Origin: Unio delphinus
Taxonomy: Eukaryota > Mollusca > Bivalvia > Unionida > Unionidae
Reading direction: 5' to 3'
Length of the DNA stretch: 64,000 nucleotides
NCBI GenBank assembly: GCA_029339505.1
Contig: JAQISU010000003.1
Span: forward strand, 17,491,001 to 17,555,000
Shown here one piece after another: positions 1-15,400 of this stretch. The position numbers and the translations under genes are program-made. The notes below the pieces were generated by a model. That model did not search any database. It was not told the DNA's origin and saw only the letters and a list, made by a program, of their open reading frames with translations. Each line of letters starts with the position of its first letter. Within the stretch, counting starts at the first letter, position 1.

Positions 1-259
1 ATAGCTTAAAATTAAAATTTTGTTGATTTTACACTAATAATACATGATGCTTTACGAATTTACATAATATATGCTTCATGAAAGATGGTCTCTGACTTGC
101 AAAGAATTGGAATACTGTTGAAATTTCAACCTTGGATGGACCATCAAACTTTTGAATTAAAAAATGTGACCTATGCTATACTGAGGCCAACACAGCTTCT
201 GAAGGAAACAGTTTGCTTTTATAATTAAAGTGTTTTCAAACAAAGAATACAAAACCCAC

Positions 260-406
260 CTGTGATGGCACTTTTTCAGGGGGTTCAATTCTGATTTTAG
301 GATCCCATTCTCCAGGTGGCAGAACTGTCACTTGGTCCAAAAACTCATCAATTCCATGCAGCATTCCCTGACGGTTCTTTGCTTTGTAAGCTACTTCTCG
401 AAATAC
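260..406 (-). CDS. SLC4-like gene, exon 8
   Basis: Encodes residues 354-402: [35 protein letters not shown] and [12 protein letters not shown]. It is nearly identical to NBC proteins just before the linker to the first membrane helix. The acceptor is tatcag and the donor ACAG|gtgggt; 147 bp, phase 0. The next exon is outside the window. Confidence 0.96.
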
Positions 407-3400
407 CTGATAATGATCACAAAAATATTCACTTGAATAAATCTAAAACTATGTCTGTAATAGTATATCTAAAACTTCACTTTCATCGTTTCACTTTTCA
501 CACCCAAAAATTGATTTTTTTTTGTTATTTCAGTTTTTATATACCTGAAACCAAAATGTCAATTATAGCAAAACATTTTGAGTTGCATATCTAAAGGTTG
601 TGGTGTGTAACAGCCACAAAATCCATAAAAGTTGGAATCTAATAATAGTAACTTAAAAACAAACCTTCATACAAAATAAAATTGTGGTTTGTTTTATCAG
701 TTATCAGTTATCAGTTAGTAAAGGTGAATTTTTAATTTTTAGGAATAACTTTGCTGTGTACATTTAGAGGTCCATTACTTCGTCATGTCAGATTTAAAAT
801 AATATAATAAAATGTCATGTGTGTCCCCAAACATCTCCTTCTTGTAAATCTGAGCATATAAATGTATGGTTAACAATTCTTGACTATTAAAAGTGGAACC
901 AATCAATTAAAAGTGGAACCAATCGCAGCTTTAACAGATTGTGTAAAAGTATTGCCTTTTTCCTTTTCTATCAAACCAGGCATATCTACTCCTATGAAAC
1001 TGAACCACTAACTAAGATTACACGAGTACTAACAGGACCGCTAAGTTAAATTATGTCATTTCTGTCTGTTATATCAGGTATCCTGCTTTTGTAATCTGAC
1101 AATCATTTTCATATTAAAAAAATTAAATTTCATTAGTTTAATCCTTTTTCTAAAATGTTTTACTTATTGTAATAAAGGTAGATTTATCTTACTGCATGTG
1201 TACAATGATGCAGAATGAAGGAGAATATATTTTTCTATTTCTGTCTGTTATATCAGGTATCCTGCTTTTGTAATCTGACAATCATTTTCATATTAAAAAA
1301 ATTAAATTTCATTAGTTTAATCCTTTTTCTAAAATGTTTTACTTATTGTAATAAAGGTAGATTTATCTTACTGCATGTGTACAATGATGCAGAATGAAGG
1401 AGAATATATTTTTCTATTTGGTAAAATATTTAATTTGTCATTTCATTAAAAGGGTCTGTTTTGTCACTAAAAGAGTCTGAAGATTTACTTCACATTTTCT
1501 GTGGCAATCAATGTACTTGATTCCCATGAAACTGCCAGACAGCCCTTTCTAACAAGCAAGAAAAAATATACGGATTTTATTTTAACCACATTTCATGACA
1601 CTATATCATTATTAAAGAAATGGAGAAATCTGGAATATTTTATATCGACTAGAGCCTAAGTAATATTCCTGATTACATAAATTTGCCTGTGTCTGCTGCA
1701 AGATAAAAAGTTCAGTTAGTTAAAAATCTATATATATAAAAATGAATGTTTGTTTGTATTGTATGCGTTCCTATACCGTTCATCCGATTGCGATAAAACT
1801 TTGGTGAGTTGTTCTGCACACGTCCGCAAAGGTTTCTGAATTAGTATAACCATTTAAATTGTACAATTAACAAATGTGTGTATTTCATATAGTTTTGCGA
1901 CATTTACCGTGTGTTCGCTGTGAACTGTAGGCACCTTAGATACGTCACATGATCAAACAGTAGGCGCCTTAAATACGTCACGTGATCGAACAGTCTGTAG
2001 CGATACCCAATTTCGCGTGTCTTCGGTGTGAACTGTAGGTGCCTTAGATACGTCATGTTTACTTAGTTACTTTTGGTTCGCACCTTAGTTACGTCAAACA
2101 ATCGCGGTGTGAATTTGTAATAGTTGAAACAGACGAGCAACGGGAAGCAAGATTGGAAACCGTTCGAGTTCGCACTGCTCAAGCCCGATTACTTTTCACA
2201 AACACTTTCTTTCTTTCAGTGGCATTGCAACGCATGCCAGGATTAAAACACAAACACTTTCTTTCTTTTGAGTGGCATTGCAACGCATGCTGGGTACTTG
2301 CTAGTACACTATAAATTAACACAGTAACCAAAATACTTCTTTCTGCATATATTAAAGTTTAAAAGGAAGCTTCATTCTTTTTTGGAAAATGTTATCACTT
2401 TATTTAGCAGGATTCTAAATTCAAACAAATTTCTCAATATGTTTAAAATATTAATTTTGTGAAACAACTATGCTATTTCTGGAGTCCTGCTTTTCATTTA
2501 AAATAATTAGAAAGCAAGTAAAGTTTGATTTTAGATCACAATGGGCTAATTATTTTATAATACAAAGAAAGAACCTAAGTCTGGTAGTATATTAAATAAT
2601 AGATTTCAAAGAATGAAGATCAATGACTGGCTGAAAACTAGAAGAAAAAAACAGCCTATATTGGCAGAAAAGGCATATGAATTAATAAACTGTTTCCAAT
2701 AATTGGTGTGAATCTTGAATTATTTTAATTTTATCACTGTTGCCACACATGTAACACTGGACATAAATGTGGAGATTTCATCAGGCCCCATTGTTATTGT
2801 GGACACCTACAAGGAAATAAGGAAAATGTTTGTATAAAAAAACAAAGAAAATAGATTATCATTTTAAAGTTTCCTCTTGGACAGATTCTTCATAGGATGT
2901 AAGAATGTTTTGCAGAATTTACTATGAAGGTATAGTAATTTGGTAAAACATTAATATCATCGGGAATCTATGTCCAAGCATGCCATTCTGCAAAATAAAG
3001 TCCATTCAGAAATAACAAAAGTCTCTAGAATGTCACTGATTTGCAAACACGTTACTGTTGTTTTCTAATCTTCTGCCTTAAATTCATTCCACAGAATTAC
3101 CATGTGTCTGTTCTTGGAATTATGAAATACACATGGGGGCCTGAATGTTTCTCTTCCAAGAACAGGGCCAGAGAAAACCAGCCAGTTAAGGGAGATGGGC
3201 GATATAGATGGTTACTTTTGAGATACTCTCCACAAATGAAGGTTTAAATTTTCTGACTCACAAGGCTGTCCTGGTAAAGCTGAGCACATAGAAAAAGAGG
3301 GCGGTTGATTCAGACTGGATGAACTATTCCTGGCTGTATTATTGTTCAAAAAAATAGATCAGTGATACAGGGCTTGTGGTCTCAAAGAGGAGCTATCAAA

Positions 3401-6400
3401 GTCATCTTGCCATTCTGATACAGTAATTGTAGTAACTGTATGAGGGCAGCAGGGCCCACAACCCCTCCTCGATGGCTGACGGTGCATCTCATGGCCCAAC
3501 CTGCTGTGCCTGGGGAGATGAGAGTGGTTAGCTGTTGATTCCACCTCATTGCCAAGCAGTTAATAATTGGATGCCCTTGAAGTGTGTGAATCCGAGTGAC
3601 CTCCAACTGATAGTCGCCATTCTGTATGAAAGACATGAACCATTCTGTATTGATTATCAGCAAAGCCACTGATACAGCCAGGTGTCTGCTTTGTATGTTG
3701 GAAAAGAGATTTTTATATCCACATAGAAAATGTCAAATCAGAACACTGAACAAGTGGTCTGGTACCTGCCTGTTTGAGAATATAGGTCACCACCACGGTG
3801 TTGTTGGATTGAAAGAGGACTGTTTCAACCCAGGATTGATCTTTACAGAAATGAAAGGTTTCTCATTGGCTTCTAGATGACAGCATTCATTTCTAAGATA
3901 TGATGCATAGAGACCATTCACCAGGCGTCACTAACAGTAGTGATGATCAGGTGGGTACATCCACCATGTGCACTGGCAGTGGTACTTTGAGTTATTTATG
4001 CCTGGGGTTCTTCAGTGGGATTCCAATGGTCAGCCAGCCTGGATTGCCCGAATGACATGGGAATGATCAAATTTCAGGTGTGATCATGACTGCCTGATTA
4101 AGAGGACAAAACACAGGGCCAATGTACTAGTAAGGCCCCCCCCCCCCCAACAAAATAGATGAGTAGCAAGAACTCTCCTGCTGAAATACTGATGGAAACT
4201 GACCAATGAGTTCAACAAATCTGGGAGCATGATCACAAGCGGATTCACTAGATTCCAGATAATTAAGAAGTCCTTGCCAAAATGGGTGAAATTCTAATAT
4301 GTACGGAGGTCTGACTTTCCAAGTTTGTGGAAAGGCCTAGATGATCTAGAAGAGAAAAGAAATTGTTCAGCCTTGGAGTAGGACAGAATTTACCATGTGT
4401 ATCTTTAAGATGATACCCAGGTATGCTGCTGTTGTTTTAGATGACATAGCCTGGATATGGAAGAAGGTGCAATCCCAAGTGTGAGTGAAAGCCCAGTGGC
4501 TGATGAGAACAGTGAGTTGATAATGGTCTGGTGGTAAGCAGAAAATGGAAACAAGCAACAGTCGGATTGGACATGGAAGTATTCCTCTGTCAGACTGAGA
4601 TTAATGGCATACTTGTCATGTTGAACAGCGATCTAGAATAGGGTGAGAAGACTTAAGTCGATGATGGGTCTCCAATTACTGTTTGCATTCCAAAAGCTAC
4701 AATCTTGAGTAACTCATTTGGGAATGTGTCCGTAGCTCCTGTACCTTTTATGAATGACCATATCCTGTTATCAAAAGGTATCCATTTCCCAATTTTATGG
4801 TTTATTGTGTGGAGGGTGGAGGGTATTGTAGATGAACGAAACCTGAAGCTCCTCCAGCTGACCTGGATCAGCGCACACACAAACACATTTTCTAAGGGAA
4901 CAGGGAGGTCCAGTAATGCTCAAATCGGTTTCATACAGCCAGAGTAATATTGCATGATAGGGGTCAAAGTAGGTGCACATGACTAGTGATGACTCTTCAC
5001 CCTTACTGTACATTGGGTTCTCATCTAGTTTGGCTTCAAACTCAGCATATGTCATGCCAGGAGGCCTAAACAATTCCACTTAGTCGTATATATGCAAGAC
5101 CCAAGTTCTCCCTTGTGAATAACCCATGAGTACTCTAATATCCAGCACTGCCAGTACTGTGTGCATCATACTAATCATTATACTATGAGGGGTGCTACCC
5201 CCCCCCCCAATAATACTTTAGAATGAAAGCATAGTTCAGAACTAATGGATTCTGTAGTAAATGTTCATGTCTGTAGTTCCATAATTTGTGAGTGATTTCC
5301 TTAAGAATTATGGGAAAATCAAAGTAGCTGTTGGTCTATAAAGTGTCCTTGCAGCAAACAGCATTGAGATTTTATTTCACCATTTTCTCATGTGACTAAT
5401 CAAATTTACATTAAGGACATCATTTCTGGTGATTATCTAATGTAATTTTCAATCTTGAGAGGTCACTACAGGTAAAATCCAGCAGGCTTCCTTGCTGTTT
5501 TTTTTAATATATCTATCAGACTCACTCAAGTTGCTGGTGTTTGACAATGAATTAAGAGTATAATATCTAGTTACTAGAAAGAATTTATCCTCTGACAACT
5601 GTTTAATTTTTTTAATTTCTGATATAACTGTAAAAGCTGTCTCTCAAACTAGAGCAATGAATGTCCAATTACAGTAGCAATAAAACTGTTCAGCTATAAT
5701 AGTCAACCATTGTCCTAGTACACATATATCAGGCATATACAAAAAGCCTTACTTTTTCATCTGCAAGGTAATGCAATAACTGTGTTACCTCTGATTATCA
5801 GTGATTGTTAAGATAATTGCTAGAAAAATTATACAAATGATACTGTCAACAAGGCATAAATGATTACTGAGATGTAAGTTACAAAAAAAGGTCAAGTATA
5901 GAGATGAAATAAAATAATGATAACAGGGCAGACAGTAAGATTGCACTGATTAGCTTATCATACAAAATAGTCATCTACAATAAAGACAAAGCAAACCTTA
6001 GCAAGAAAACAGAGCCTATTTCACTGAGATGACAGAACACTTAAGATTCACTCCTACTGATGAAAAGCAATAAGTGGAGTGAATTTGTAATGCCGTTTGT
6101 AAGATTATGCTTACCAGGAAAATACATAAGTAGTAACAACTCCTCTATCAAAGTGAACATCACTTGTCTGTCTTCATTTTTGAAAAGATGACTTTCTAGA
6201 GCTTTTGTTGCTAAATCAAGCCAAGAACATTGTTATCATCTTATGCGGACTGGATTTGTGATGTAATAGATGTACCCCAACTTATTATGATATTAATATG
6301 TATCCTGAAAAAGAAAGGCTGTACAGAGCATTACAAACCTCATCCACCATGATCGTTGATAACGATCTCCCAATCTCAATGTTCTTGGCCTCACTTCCTG

Positions 6401-9400
6401 GTGGTCCAAGCAGGATGCAGACAAATCGGGACAAGATGGGCACCTCCGACAGTTCACCCAAGTTACGGGGCTCTAACAGACGGATAAATGCACAAATCTG
6501 GTACTTCAAGCACGATAATTCTCCAACCAGTATGTTTGCTGCTTCAGCATCATGGGGAACTTTCCTCATGAAATCCACATTCAACTGAAAAGGAAAAATA
6601 ATTAGGTTTATTATGAATTTTACTCAACAGATCCAGCCTTGATGTTGTGTAACTCTGACCAATCAATTTAAACACAGGCAATGTTACAAAATATTTATTT
6701 TCAGCAACTTAACTCAGAGCAAAGTTAGTTAGTAATTTTTCACATATAAGTAAATACACTCGGAGCTCTTTATTAAGCTGTTTTTCTGTAATGTGTCATC
6801 TCTATTTCAATAGGTTGGCAGGGAATTGGTGAATAAATGAACCATTATTTCAAGTAAACAGTAACTTTGGCGTTGTTTTATTGCTAAACATTGATTTTCC
6901 TAATACATTTCCTTAAATTTCTTCCATTCTGTTTTATGCACCAAAGATTATAATGTCAGTGCTGATGCATTTTCAAACAAAAACCATTGAGTGAAGTTCC
7001 CATGGTTGCCCCTTGACTCAAATATTCATCAATAGCAGCAAACTGTCCCTTGGGCTTGCCATTTCTTGGCTGAATAAAGTGAATGCCATTTATTAGGGAA
7101 TCAATATGTAGCAGCAAAACACTCCTTGAACATTTACAGCAAGGATGGCAGCAGTCAATAGTAATATATATTACCGGTATGCTGTTACTCTCACTGTTAC
7201 AAACTAAGAAATGTTAAGAGAAGAAGAAAAAAATGCATGTGACTGCTAGTATTATTTTCATTGCTTGACAAGTGCTGTATTATTTTGTAGCTCAACCATA
7301 TTGGTGCAAACTATTTACAAAGAATGAGTGGTCACTTATTGCTGTGTATGAACAACAACTAAGCTATCACATAAGCTACAACTTGTACACAACAAATACT
7401 TAACTTTTCATTTTTTTTTAATAAACATATCTATTTGGCTTGAAGGACTGTCTGCTGCTACTAATGAATTTTGGTTCATTCAGTCACTGAGTAAAGCTGT
7501 GAAACTCCCTGACAGAATATTATGGGTTAACCCTTGAATGTTTCTTCAGCTGAAACTGAAGGAACCTAGTGTAGTTTGGTGGGATGCCAGGTTAACCAAG
7601 TGGACTTCACACAATGGCTTTAGTGTGAAGATGAAGTATAAATTGACATTAGATTCTTTGAACTGTATTTTATAGCCTTTTGCAACTCAACTTGATACTT
7701 GTTATTATATTTTCTAGTTAAACAATATATAAACAATGCAAAACCAGTTTAGGACACCAAAAACTAACAAACACAACGGGAAACAAAATATCTATGCATG
7801 TGTCAGTTATAACAGATGCTGCATCAGTAACTCAAGTATAGAACCATTTTGGCTCTGATTATTTGCATAATACATGTACTTCATAAAATTATCTAGACTC
7901 TGAAGAGCTGCATATTGTTTCATAAAATCACTAAAAACAAAACATACAAACATAATCTGGCTTTAGCACGACTTTAAGCTCCTGATTTAAATATTTCTTC
8001 TTCTGAACTAAGTGAATGCACTGAAGTCCATTGCAATTATTTTGTTGTTGTTGTAGAGTTTAATACCATTTTTCAGCACATGATAGGCTATACATTGCGG
8101 CCAGTATTAATGGTGGAGGAAGAACCCGAAGAAAACCCCCAGAAAGAACCACTGAGCCACAAGAAGCTACTGGCAAGCTTTATCACATACACACATTGGC
8201 CGAATTGAATAATCAAACCCACACAAAAGTGAAATGGCAGTGATCCATAATGGAGAGCACTTTAGACCACTCGGGCACCCAATTATTTTGTTTGTTTTGC
8301 ATTTTAATGTAGCTTTAACAATTCAATTTTTTCAGTCATATCGCTACGATGTCTGCAGTGAGGCAGTTTATAGTGACGTCTAGCACTGGGGCATCATGCC
8401 ACAGACAAGTAGCATGATGTCCCACCCAGTCACATTATCCTGACGCCAGGCCGACCAGTCCAAACACTAACCTCTTAATGCTGAATGCCAAGCATGTAAG
8501 CTGTTAGTACCATTTTGTAAGACTGAACCCATAACCTCCCGCTTCCATGACGGATGCTCTAACCACTAGGCCAATGGAGCGGTGAGCATGTGTATGTTGT
8601 TTGCTTATAAACTCATTAATAATTTCCCTTTTCTTAACAAAAATATTTTACCCTTATGGAAAAGCAAGTTCACAAATGCAAGTTGTTCTCTGCACTTTGC
8701 ACAATGCTTAGTATAGCAGTTTTCACAAGTTTCTTTCTATATTCACAATACATGCATCTGAAGTAAAAGTTATATGCACGCTGAAAGCATGTGTCGAATG
8801 TTAATTATTCTTTTTGTAGTCGTTTAAACGAATAAGCATACAAGCATTAATTACTGGAAATTTACAATTGATAAATGTACATGGATATGAGAAGATTTCA
8901 GCAGATGAATTTTGTACACTGTTCATTGACCCTGGAACTTAATGAACTGTACATATGCTTCATCTTTCTTAACCTATTGTTGCTGTTAATTATAGAATAG
9001 TTTAAATATGAAATTTTTGCAATGGAATGACAAGGATTATTAATCCAATGCAAACAGTGTCAGTACAATATAAATGGTGTTATCACTCTACTCTATTCAT
9101 GCTATATATCTGACGTTGAATTAGACGGAATGATCTGGGACAAAATTATTGAATACTGTAAATCTGATTGCAATTATTCAATGGATTATGGATGAACTGC
9201 ATGCCATGATGGCATGATAGTAAACAGTGTTGATACCCTGTTCATCATTTACATTAGACATGAATACAAGTATATGTGCCAATGAGTTATTCTCTGAAAA
9301 AAGTAAAATACTGTGAAACCCTGCATTAAAACTCCATTTTGAAGCATTCTCCCCCCTTCACTTTCATGACTAGTAGTGCTTCCAAGGTATCAACTGACAT

Positions 9401-12400
9401 AGATGATCTGGATTTTGAGTGGTCTTTTGCAACAAATGAGAACACACTCTCGCAACTTGCATTTGAATGAGGAACAATAAGTACATTCTTCATGATGCTG
9501 GACAACAATTTGTATTTGAACCGACCATTAGCATCCTTGAGTTTACATATAAGATCCCATTGCTTGTCAACTCGTTTAGTGTTTAAGATCTCAGGATTCA
9601 ATTCATCTACTTGATAATTCAAAAACTCTGCTTCCAAGTTGTCTTGCTAGCTGGTTTCTTTGGGTTCCATACACATAAACGTTGATGGGAAATACATCAC
9701 ACTGCTAAAATCACTCATCATCCTTTTTGACACATCAGCAACTGCACTGTTTTTCAAAAGTTCATTATTCAAGGGAAACCTTTTAACAATGTAATCACAA
9801 ACAGTTGTGTAATAGTCTCTTACATCTTTATAGAATTGACAAAGGCTACTTTCATACAACTTACTTATAGCCAAGTATTTTCTAGTTTCTGAACTTACTA
9901 TAAGCTTATCATCTGACTTTTGTTTTCTTACACTGATGATAATCAAAATCAGTAAGATCCTTAGCTTGTGAAATTTCTGTAGCCTTTACAAATCTGATAG
10001 GCAAATACTTTAATACTTCAAGCATGTTTTCTCTAAGTTTGTGGATCATAGGCTCCTCCTGTTGCATGATTAAGTTGCACTTGTTAAATAAAGGAATTAT
10101 GTGGTCTAGAAATAAGCAATAAATCTTTGCCCTCTGGGACTGCAAAGCCTTACACACACTCATAGCCTTTTCCTCTCTGTAACTGATTTTTTTATAACTG
10201 TCTTTCCCGTCATTTCTAACCAATGGTGTCTGACATCTAGACAGAGCCTTTTTATCCGATTTCTTTGATTTAGCTTTCTCTAAGGAACCTATCTTGGGTT
10301 TCATTTTCTCAGTCTTTCCTGCTGAGGCAGACTTGAAGGTAGTACAAGCCTGACTTCTAGATTTGTTTTTGTTTTTCATGGTTTAATGCCATTTTTCAGT
10401 ACAATATAGGTTATACATGGCGGCCAGTATTAATGGTGGAGGAAGAACCCCAGAAAGAACCACTGACCCACGAGAAGCTACTGGCATGCTTTCTCACATA
10501 GACTTCTAGATTTATCACTGCTCAAAGCTTTACTGCATGTGGCTGCACTGTCGTTATTTCCTTCTTTATTGCTAGATACATGTGGAACTTTATCCTTGGA
10601 ACTAGATATATTCTCTGACCGACTACTTTTGGCTTTAGCTCTTTTGCCTTTAACCTCTTGCTTCTTGGTTTCTTTATCAAAATATGTTTGTAAGGGTTCC
10701 CACTGTTCCAACAGTCTCTTTATACCTATACCAAGAGACAACTATCTTGTTACACAATGCTTCAATATTTTTCTCTCTTCTTTCCCACAAAGTGTCTGAA
10801 GATCTTTTAGCTACATATGTCCACTAATAAGTCATAAAATCTAATAGGCAGCACATCAGCACCCTTTTTAGCTGCTAAATGTACCAAATGGCATGAACAT
10901 CTACTCAGATACACTGAGGGATTCACCTTAGTTATATGTCCAAATACACCTTTATTGCAACCTGTCATCACTGAAGCATTATCTGATTCAAAGGCAATAC
11001 AGTTATTCCAACTTATGTTCCTCTTTTTCAAATCATCATCCAATAATGTGAAAATATTTTCCCCAGAATAGGCTCCATCACATGTTGGAACTGACAAAAG
11101 TGCTTCAGTTACCACCCTGTCTGTGTTATAAAAATATCTAACAACAACTGGGTACAGCTTCTCAGAATCACTGCTACCATCAGTTGCTATACTGAAAGGT
11201 TGGGATAAAATATTGTTAACAATGTCTTCCTATATTGACTTGCACTGTTGTAATACAATAGCAGTAGTTTTCATTCTGCCACACTGATCACTATTTGCTA
11301 CTGAAAATTTGGGAAACATGCACTTGATTAGTTTAGAAGCATGGTCAGATGCAGCAATTGCAACATTATGCTCAACCAAAAAGTTTGTAAAATATACTTC
11401 AGCCTTAATGACCTCCAATTCAGTTTCTGACACTGCAGATCCAAATCCCATAGAAGTCAGCGACTTACAACTTGATTTCATTGCAACGTATTCTGTATGT
11501 TTTTTGGAATTCACATGGTGGCGACAGTCATCTTGTCCACTGTGGGAAATGTTCAAGTCAGCACGACATAACGTGCAATAAATGTAATGGACACCTTTTT
11601 CACTTTTTTCTAAGCATGACCAGGTATCCGAGTAATCTGTTTTATACTTTTGCAACCACTGTTTCAGCTTTTTAAGAGGCTGGTTGTCCTCTCCACCTGC
11701 ATTTTTGTTTGAAAAACATTTTCAGATGACCGGATGACAAAAGTAAAAATGAAGTCTAGATCAGATGCGCACTTCTCACAAATAAAATAGGCTGGTTTAA
11801 AGCATATGAGGTACCACTGTATAGTTAGTCTGGTTCCCAACCAAAATCCACCCAGTCTAAGATAAGACTCCGAATCCGAACACGGAGTCTAATACAAAAA
11901 TATGAATCTGAAACAAACCAGTACAAAAAAAATACCCGGAACAGAAATAAACGTTCATATTTCTGTACTTTTTGCTATCGTTCCGTAAGTCAGTAATTTT
12001 AGTGTTTTTTTCATAAGACTTACGGCAAAATCATAAGAGTTGGCAGGTCTGCATTTTGTATATACATCTTGGTGTGTTTTCTAGTGCAATGTGATTGATA
12101 CATGAGTTTTTTAAAATGTGATCTATATTCGAATTCATGGATTTTTCATACACATGTAATGTACTTAACACATGGACTGCACTAGTCAAATGTAAATTGT
12201 CATTACACAAGAGTTTACAAGATTAGTTTTAAACTTTTATATATTCCTCCAAATTACCAGTAGTGTTATAAAAGAAATATTTGTTTAACTTCATGGCAGC
12301 ACATCATATGTAAAGGTAACCTTGTTATGGGGGTGGATGGCTTCCTGTTTGATTTGTGACGAAAATTTAATGTTTTCTGATGTCAAAACCAAAGCAAACT

Positions 12401-15400
12401 TTGCTGTCCAAAACCTATCAATATATATGGCAGCTGCTACCAGTCATGCATGAGATTATATAGCTGACAATAGTAACTGCTCCAGTTAAAGCTGAGTAGT
12501 CAGTCACAGCTATTGTCTATTCCTATGTATTTGTAGCCAGATGTAAAAGTATAATTTCAAAATAATGATATTAAAGAACAAAAGTAACTAATAATCTATA
12601 TTTTGAGTTTTAAATTGTACATGTTCATTGATAAGTTCAAAACTCAAATGAGCTCAAAGACTTTAAGATTTAACCAGTAATTTTCATGCTACTTGAATTT
12701 AAAGGCGCATAAAAAAAAACCACTACAAGTTTCAACTTTTAACATACAAAAGAAAGCAAATTTTGTAGTAAATTATGTTTCTCCGAGAATACTTACCCAA
12801 TCACATTACTTTAGGGATATTAGCCTGCTACCTCGCGAATCCAGCCCTACCAAAAGACGAAAATTCGTCTTTCCTGTCTATGTCATATAGACAAAGGACA
12901 ATAACTCTTGCCCATTACCTCCCCTTGCCGCCCGTTAGGTGTCGCTTCTTTAGTTTTTAAGCTGAGCGATATATAAAACACGAGGATGCTCGCATGGCGG
13001 GGTGGTTGGGAGGGTTTCTTAGTAATGTGATTGGGTAAGTATTCTCGGAGAAACATAATTTACTACAAAATTTGCTTTCTCCTTTGAATACGTTCCCCAA
13101 TCACATTACTTTAGGAGAATAAGTAATAGGAGGAGGGAATGCGGAGCATCCGACCTCCACACGGGTATCCTCTAGGGAATGATGGTTGGATTCCCCATGT
13201 GAATGATAACCCGGTCTCCTAATTTTCAATCAGCAACACAGCCCAGGGTCACGTGATATGTGACCCTTTTATACGGTTAAGAAGATAGATATTGAAATCT
13301 TCTTACCTACGAAAATTTATCTGGCGAATCCAGCGAAGCTAATAGGCTGTGCTGATTGTTGTACATGAGTCTGGTGGGCGTCTGGGCTGCCCAACACCGG
13401 ACCTACTAGAATCAATGTTTGCCTCTGCGAGTACAAACTTGAAGATAAAACTGTAGAAGGTTGACTCTGCATGTCAGCCAACAGCTTCTATAAGGTGACT
13501 GATTTGCGAATTCTCAGAGTACGCCGAGCGTATAACCCACTACAGCCATGAAGCAAGGGCTTGAATGGTGATGTCTCATATCCCAGCTATCACCAGAAAA
13601 AAGAGGTGCTTGTATGTGACCTGACTCACCTCTATGCATTGAAATGGTGCTAGAGTGCCCAAACAGGATCTTACATGGCTGTTGATCCTGACTTATCTAT
13701 AAAGAAAGCGAGCTAATGACGACTCGTTGATCGCCAATGTATGGTAATCTATTTTGGACTACGAAGCCTGGCTGCGTCAAGAGGACCATCAAACCCTCTG
13801 ATCGGAACGGAAGAGAGTTCGGGTCACTAGAAAGGACATGTAACTCGCTCACCCTGCATGCTGAAGCTAAGGCTATCAAGAAACCCAATTTGTATGATAG
13901 TAGCTTTAACTAATCGTGGGTTAAAGACTCAATACTGTCTGAATTGAGTCATGTTAAAACCCAGGACAGATTCCATTTGGAAACAGGGTGAGGGATATAA
14001 GTCGATTGAATTTTTTTTTTTTTTTTTTTTTTTTAAATGTCTAAAAGATCTGACAAATCTTTGTCATGGCTGATAGCACATGTACCAGAATGGCGGAATG
14101 TGTCTGATATCATGGAGCGGTAACATTTGAGAATAACTGGAGCCAGATGTTTCTCCTTAAAAAGCCAGAGAAAAGTTGGCCAGTTGAGGGATTGTGACAC
14201 TCAGAGGAACAATGTGAATGATATGGTACCAGTCTCTGAAAACATGCCACTTGCCCTCGTAAACCTTCAGAGTAGAGGGCCTTCTTGCTCTCGAGATTCT
14301 CTCCGCAATCAAAGATTTAAATTGTTTGTCTTGCAAGGCTGTCTGGACAAGAGCCAAGCTTGAACAAAAAGACGGTCCGGACAGGGGTGGAACACCCCTG
14401 GCCGCGGTTGCTTGTGAATACTTGTGCTGACTGTAATCTTCCTGGGTAGATCTATCGCCTAGATTGAGTAGATCGGAGACCCAGTAGTTGTTCCATCTGA
14501 GAAGGGTAATCAGAATCATCTGACAATTCTGACCCCTTAACTTCTGGATTAATTCCAGTACCAAGACCGTGGGAGGGTAGGAGAATGACCACAACCCTTC
14601 CCAGGTGATTGATCGAGCATCCACGACCCAAGCTTCTGGGTCTGGAACCTGTGAGATGAAAGGTGGAGAATTTGCTATTCCACCTTGTTGCAAAAGATCA
14701 ATCATCGGACGTCTCCAAAGTGTGTCGATTGGAAGAAAGTCCGATTGATGGAGTGACCATTCTGTGTGTCTGAATTGTACATTGAGGTGGAGATTGTCGA
14801 ACCAATGTAGCAACTGCCAGTTCAGATTGCACAGGTCTGGTGATTGGTGTCCCCTTGTTTTGAGGCAAGGCACCACCACAATGTTGTCTGACATAATGAG
14901 GGCAGTTTTTAATAAGAGTTGATCCTGCCCGAAATGAAAGGCATTGATGACAGCCGTTATTTCTGAAAGGCTGATGTGGAAAGGGCTCGCCCCTGGCACC
15001 CACGTGCCGCTGACAGTATCTAAGTCCGGCAACAGGTGGGCACCCCAACCGTAGGTATTAGTGGCGGAACATACCGTTATCCCCTTGGGGTATCTCCAGA
15101 GTAATCCCTGTGGACAGCCTACAGGGGTTGTGCCATTGACTCAAGAATGATCGTATCTCTGGCGTGAGCATGACTGTTTTCTGGGATCAAAGGGACTTGA
15201 AAATGGCGCAATTACGCTAGCAAAGTCCTTTGTAAAGGGCGCCTAAAAGGACGGCTGAGAGGGATCAAGTCTGCTGCCGCATTGAATAATCCGAGGATCT
15301 GCAACTCTCTCGCTAAAATGCGCATCCTGTCGGAAACGGACTCTACGAGTGCAATTATCTGGATGATCGCAAACTCGAAGAAGCCTTACCAGATTCAGAT

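Noticed and set aside
316..594. Plus-strand 92-codon frame over SLC4 exon 8.
   Set aside because: Antisense shadow of the minus-strand exon at 260-406.
12775..12960. Small protein encoded twice, here and at 19541-19972.
   Set aside because: The shared 59 residues are the two DIRS inverted repeats, not a gene family.
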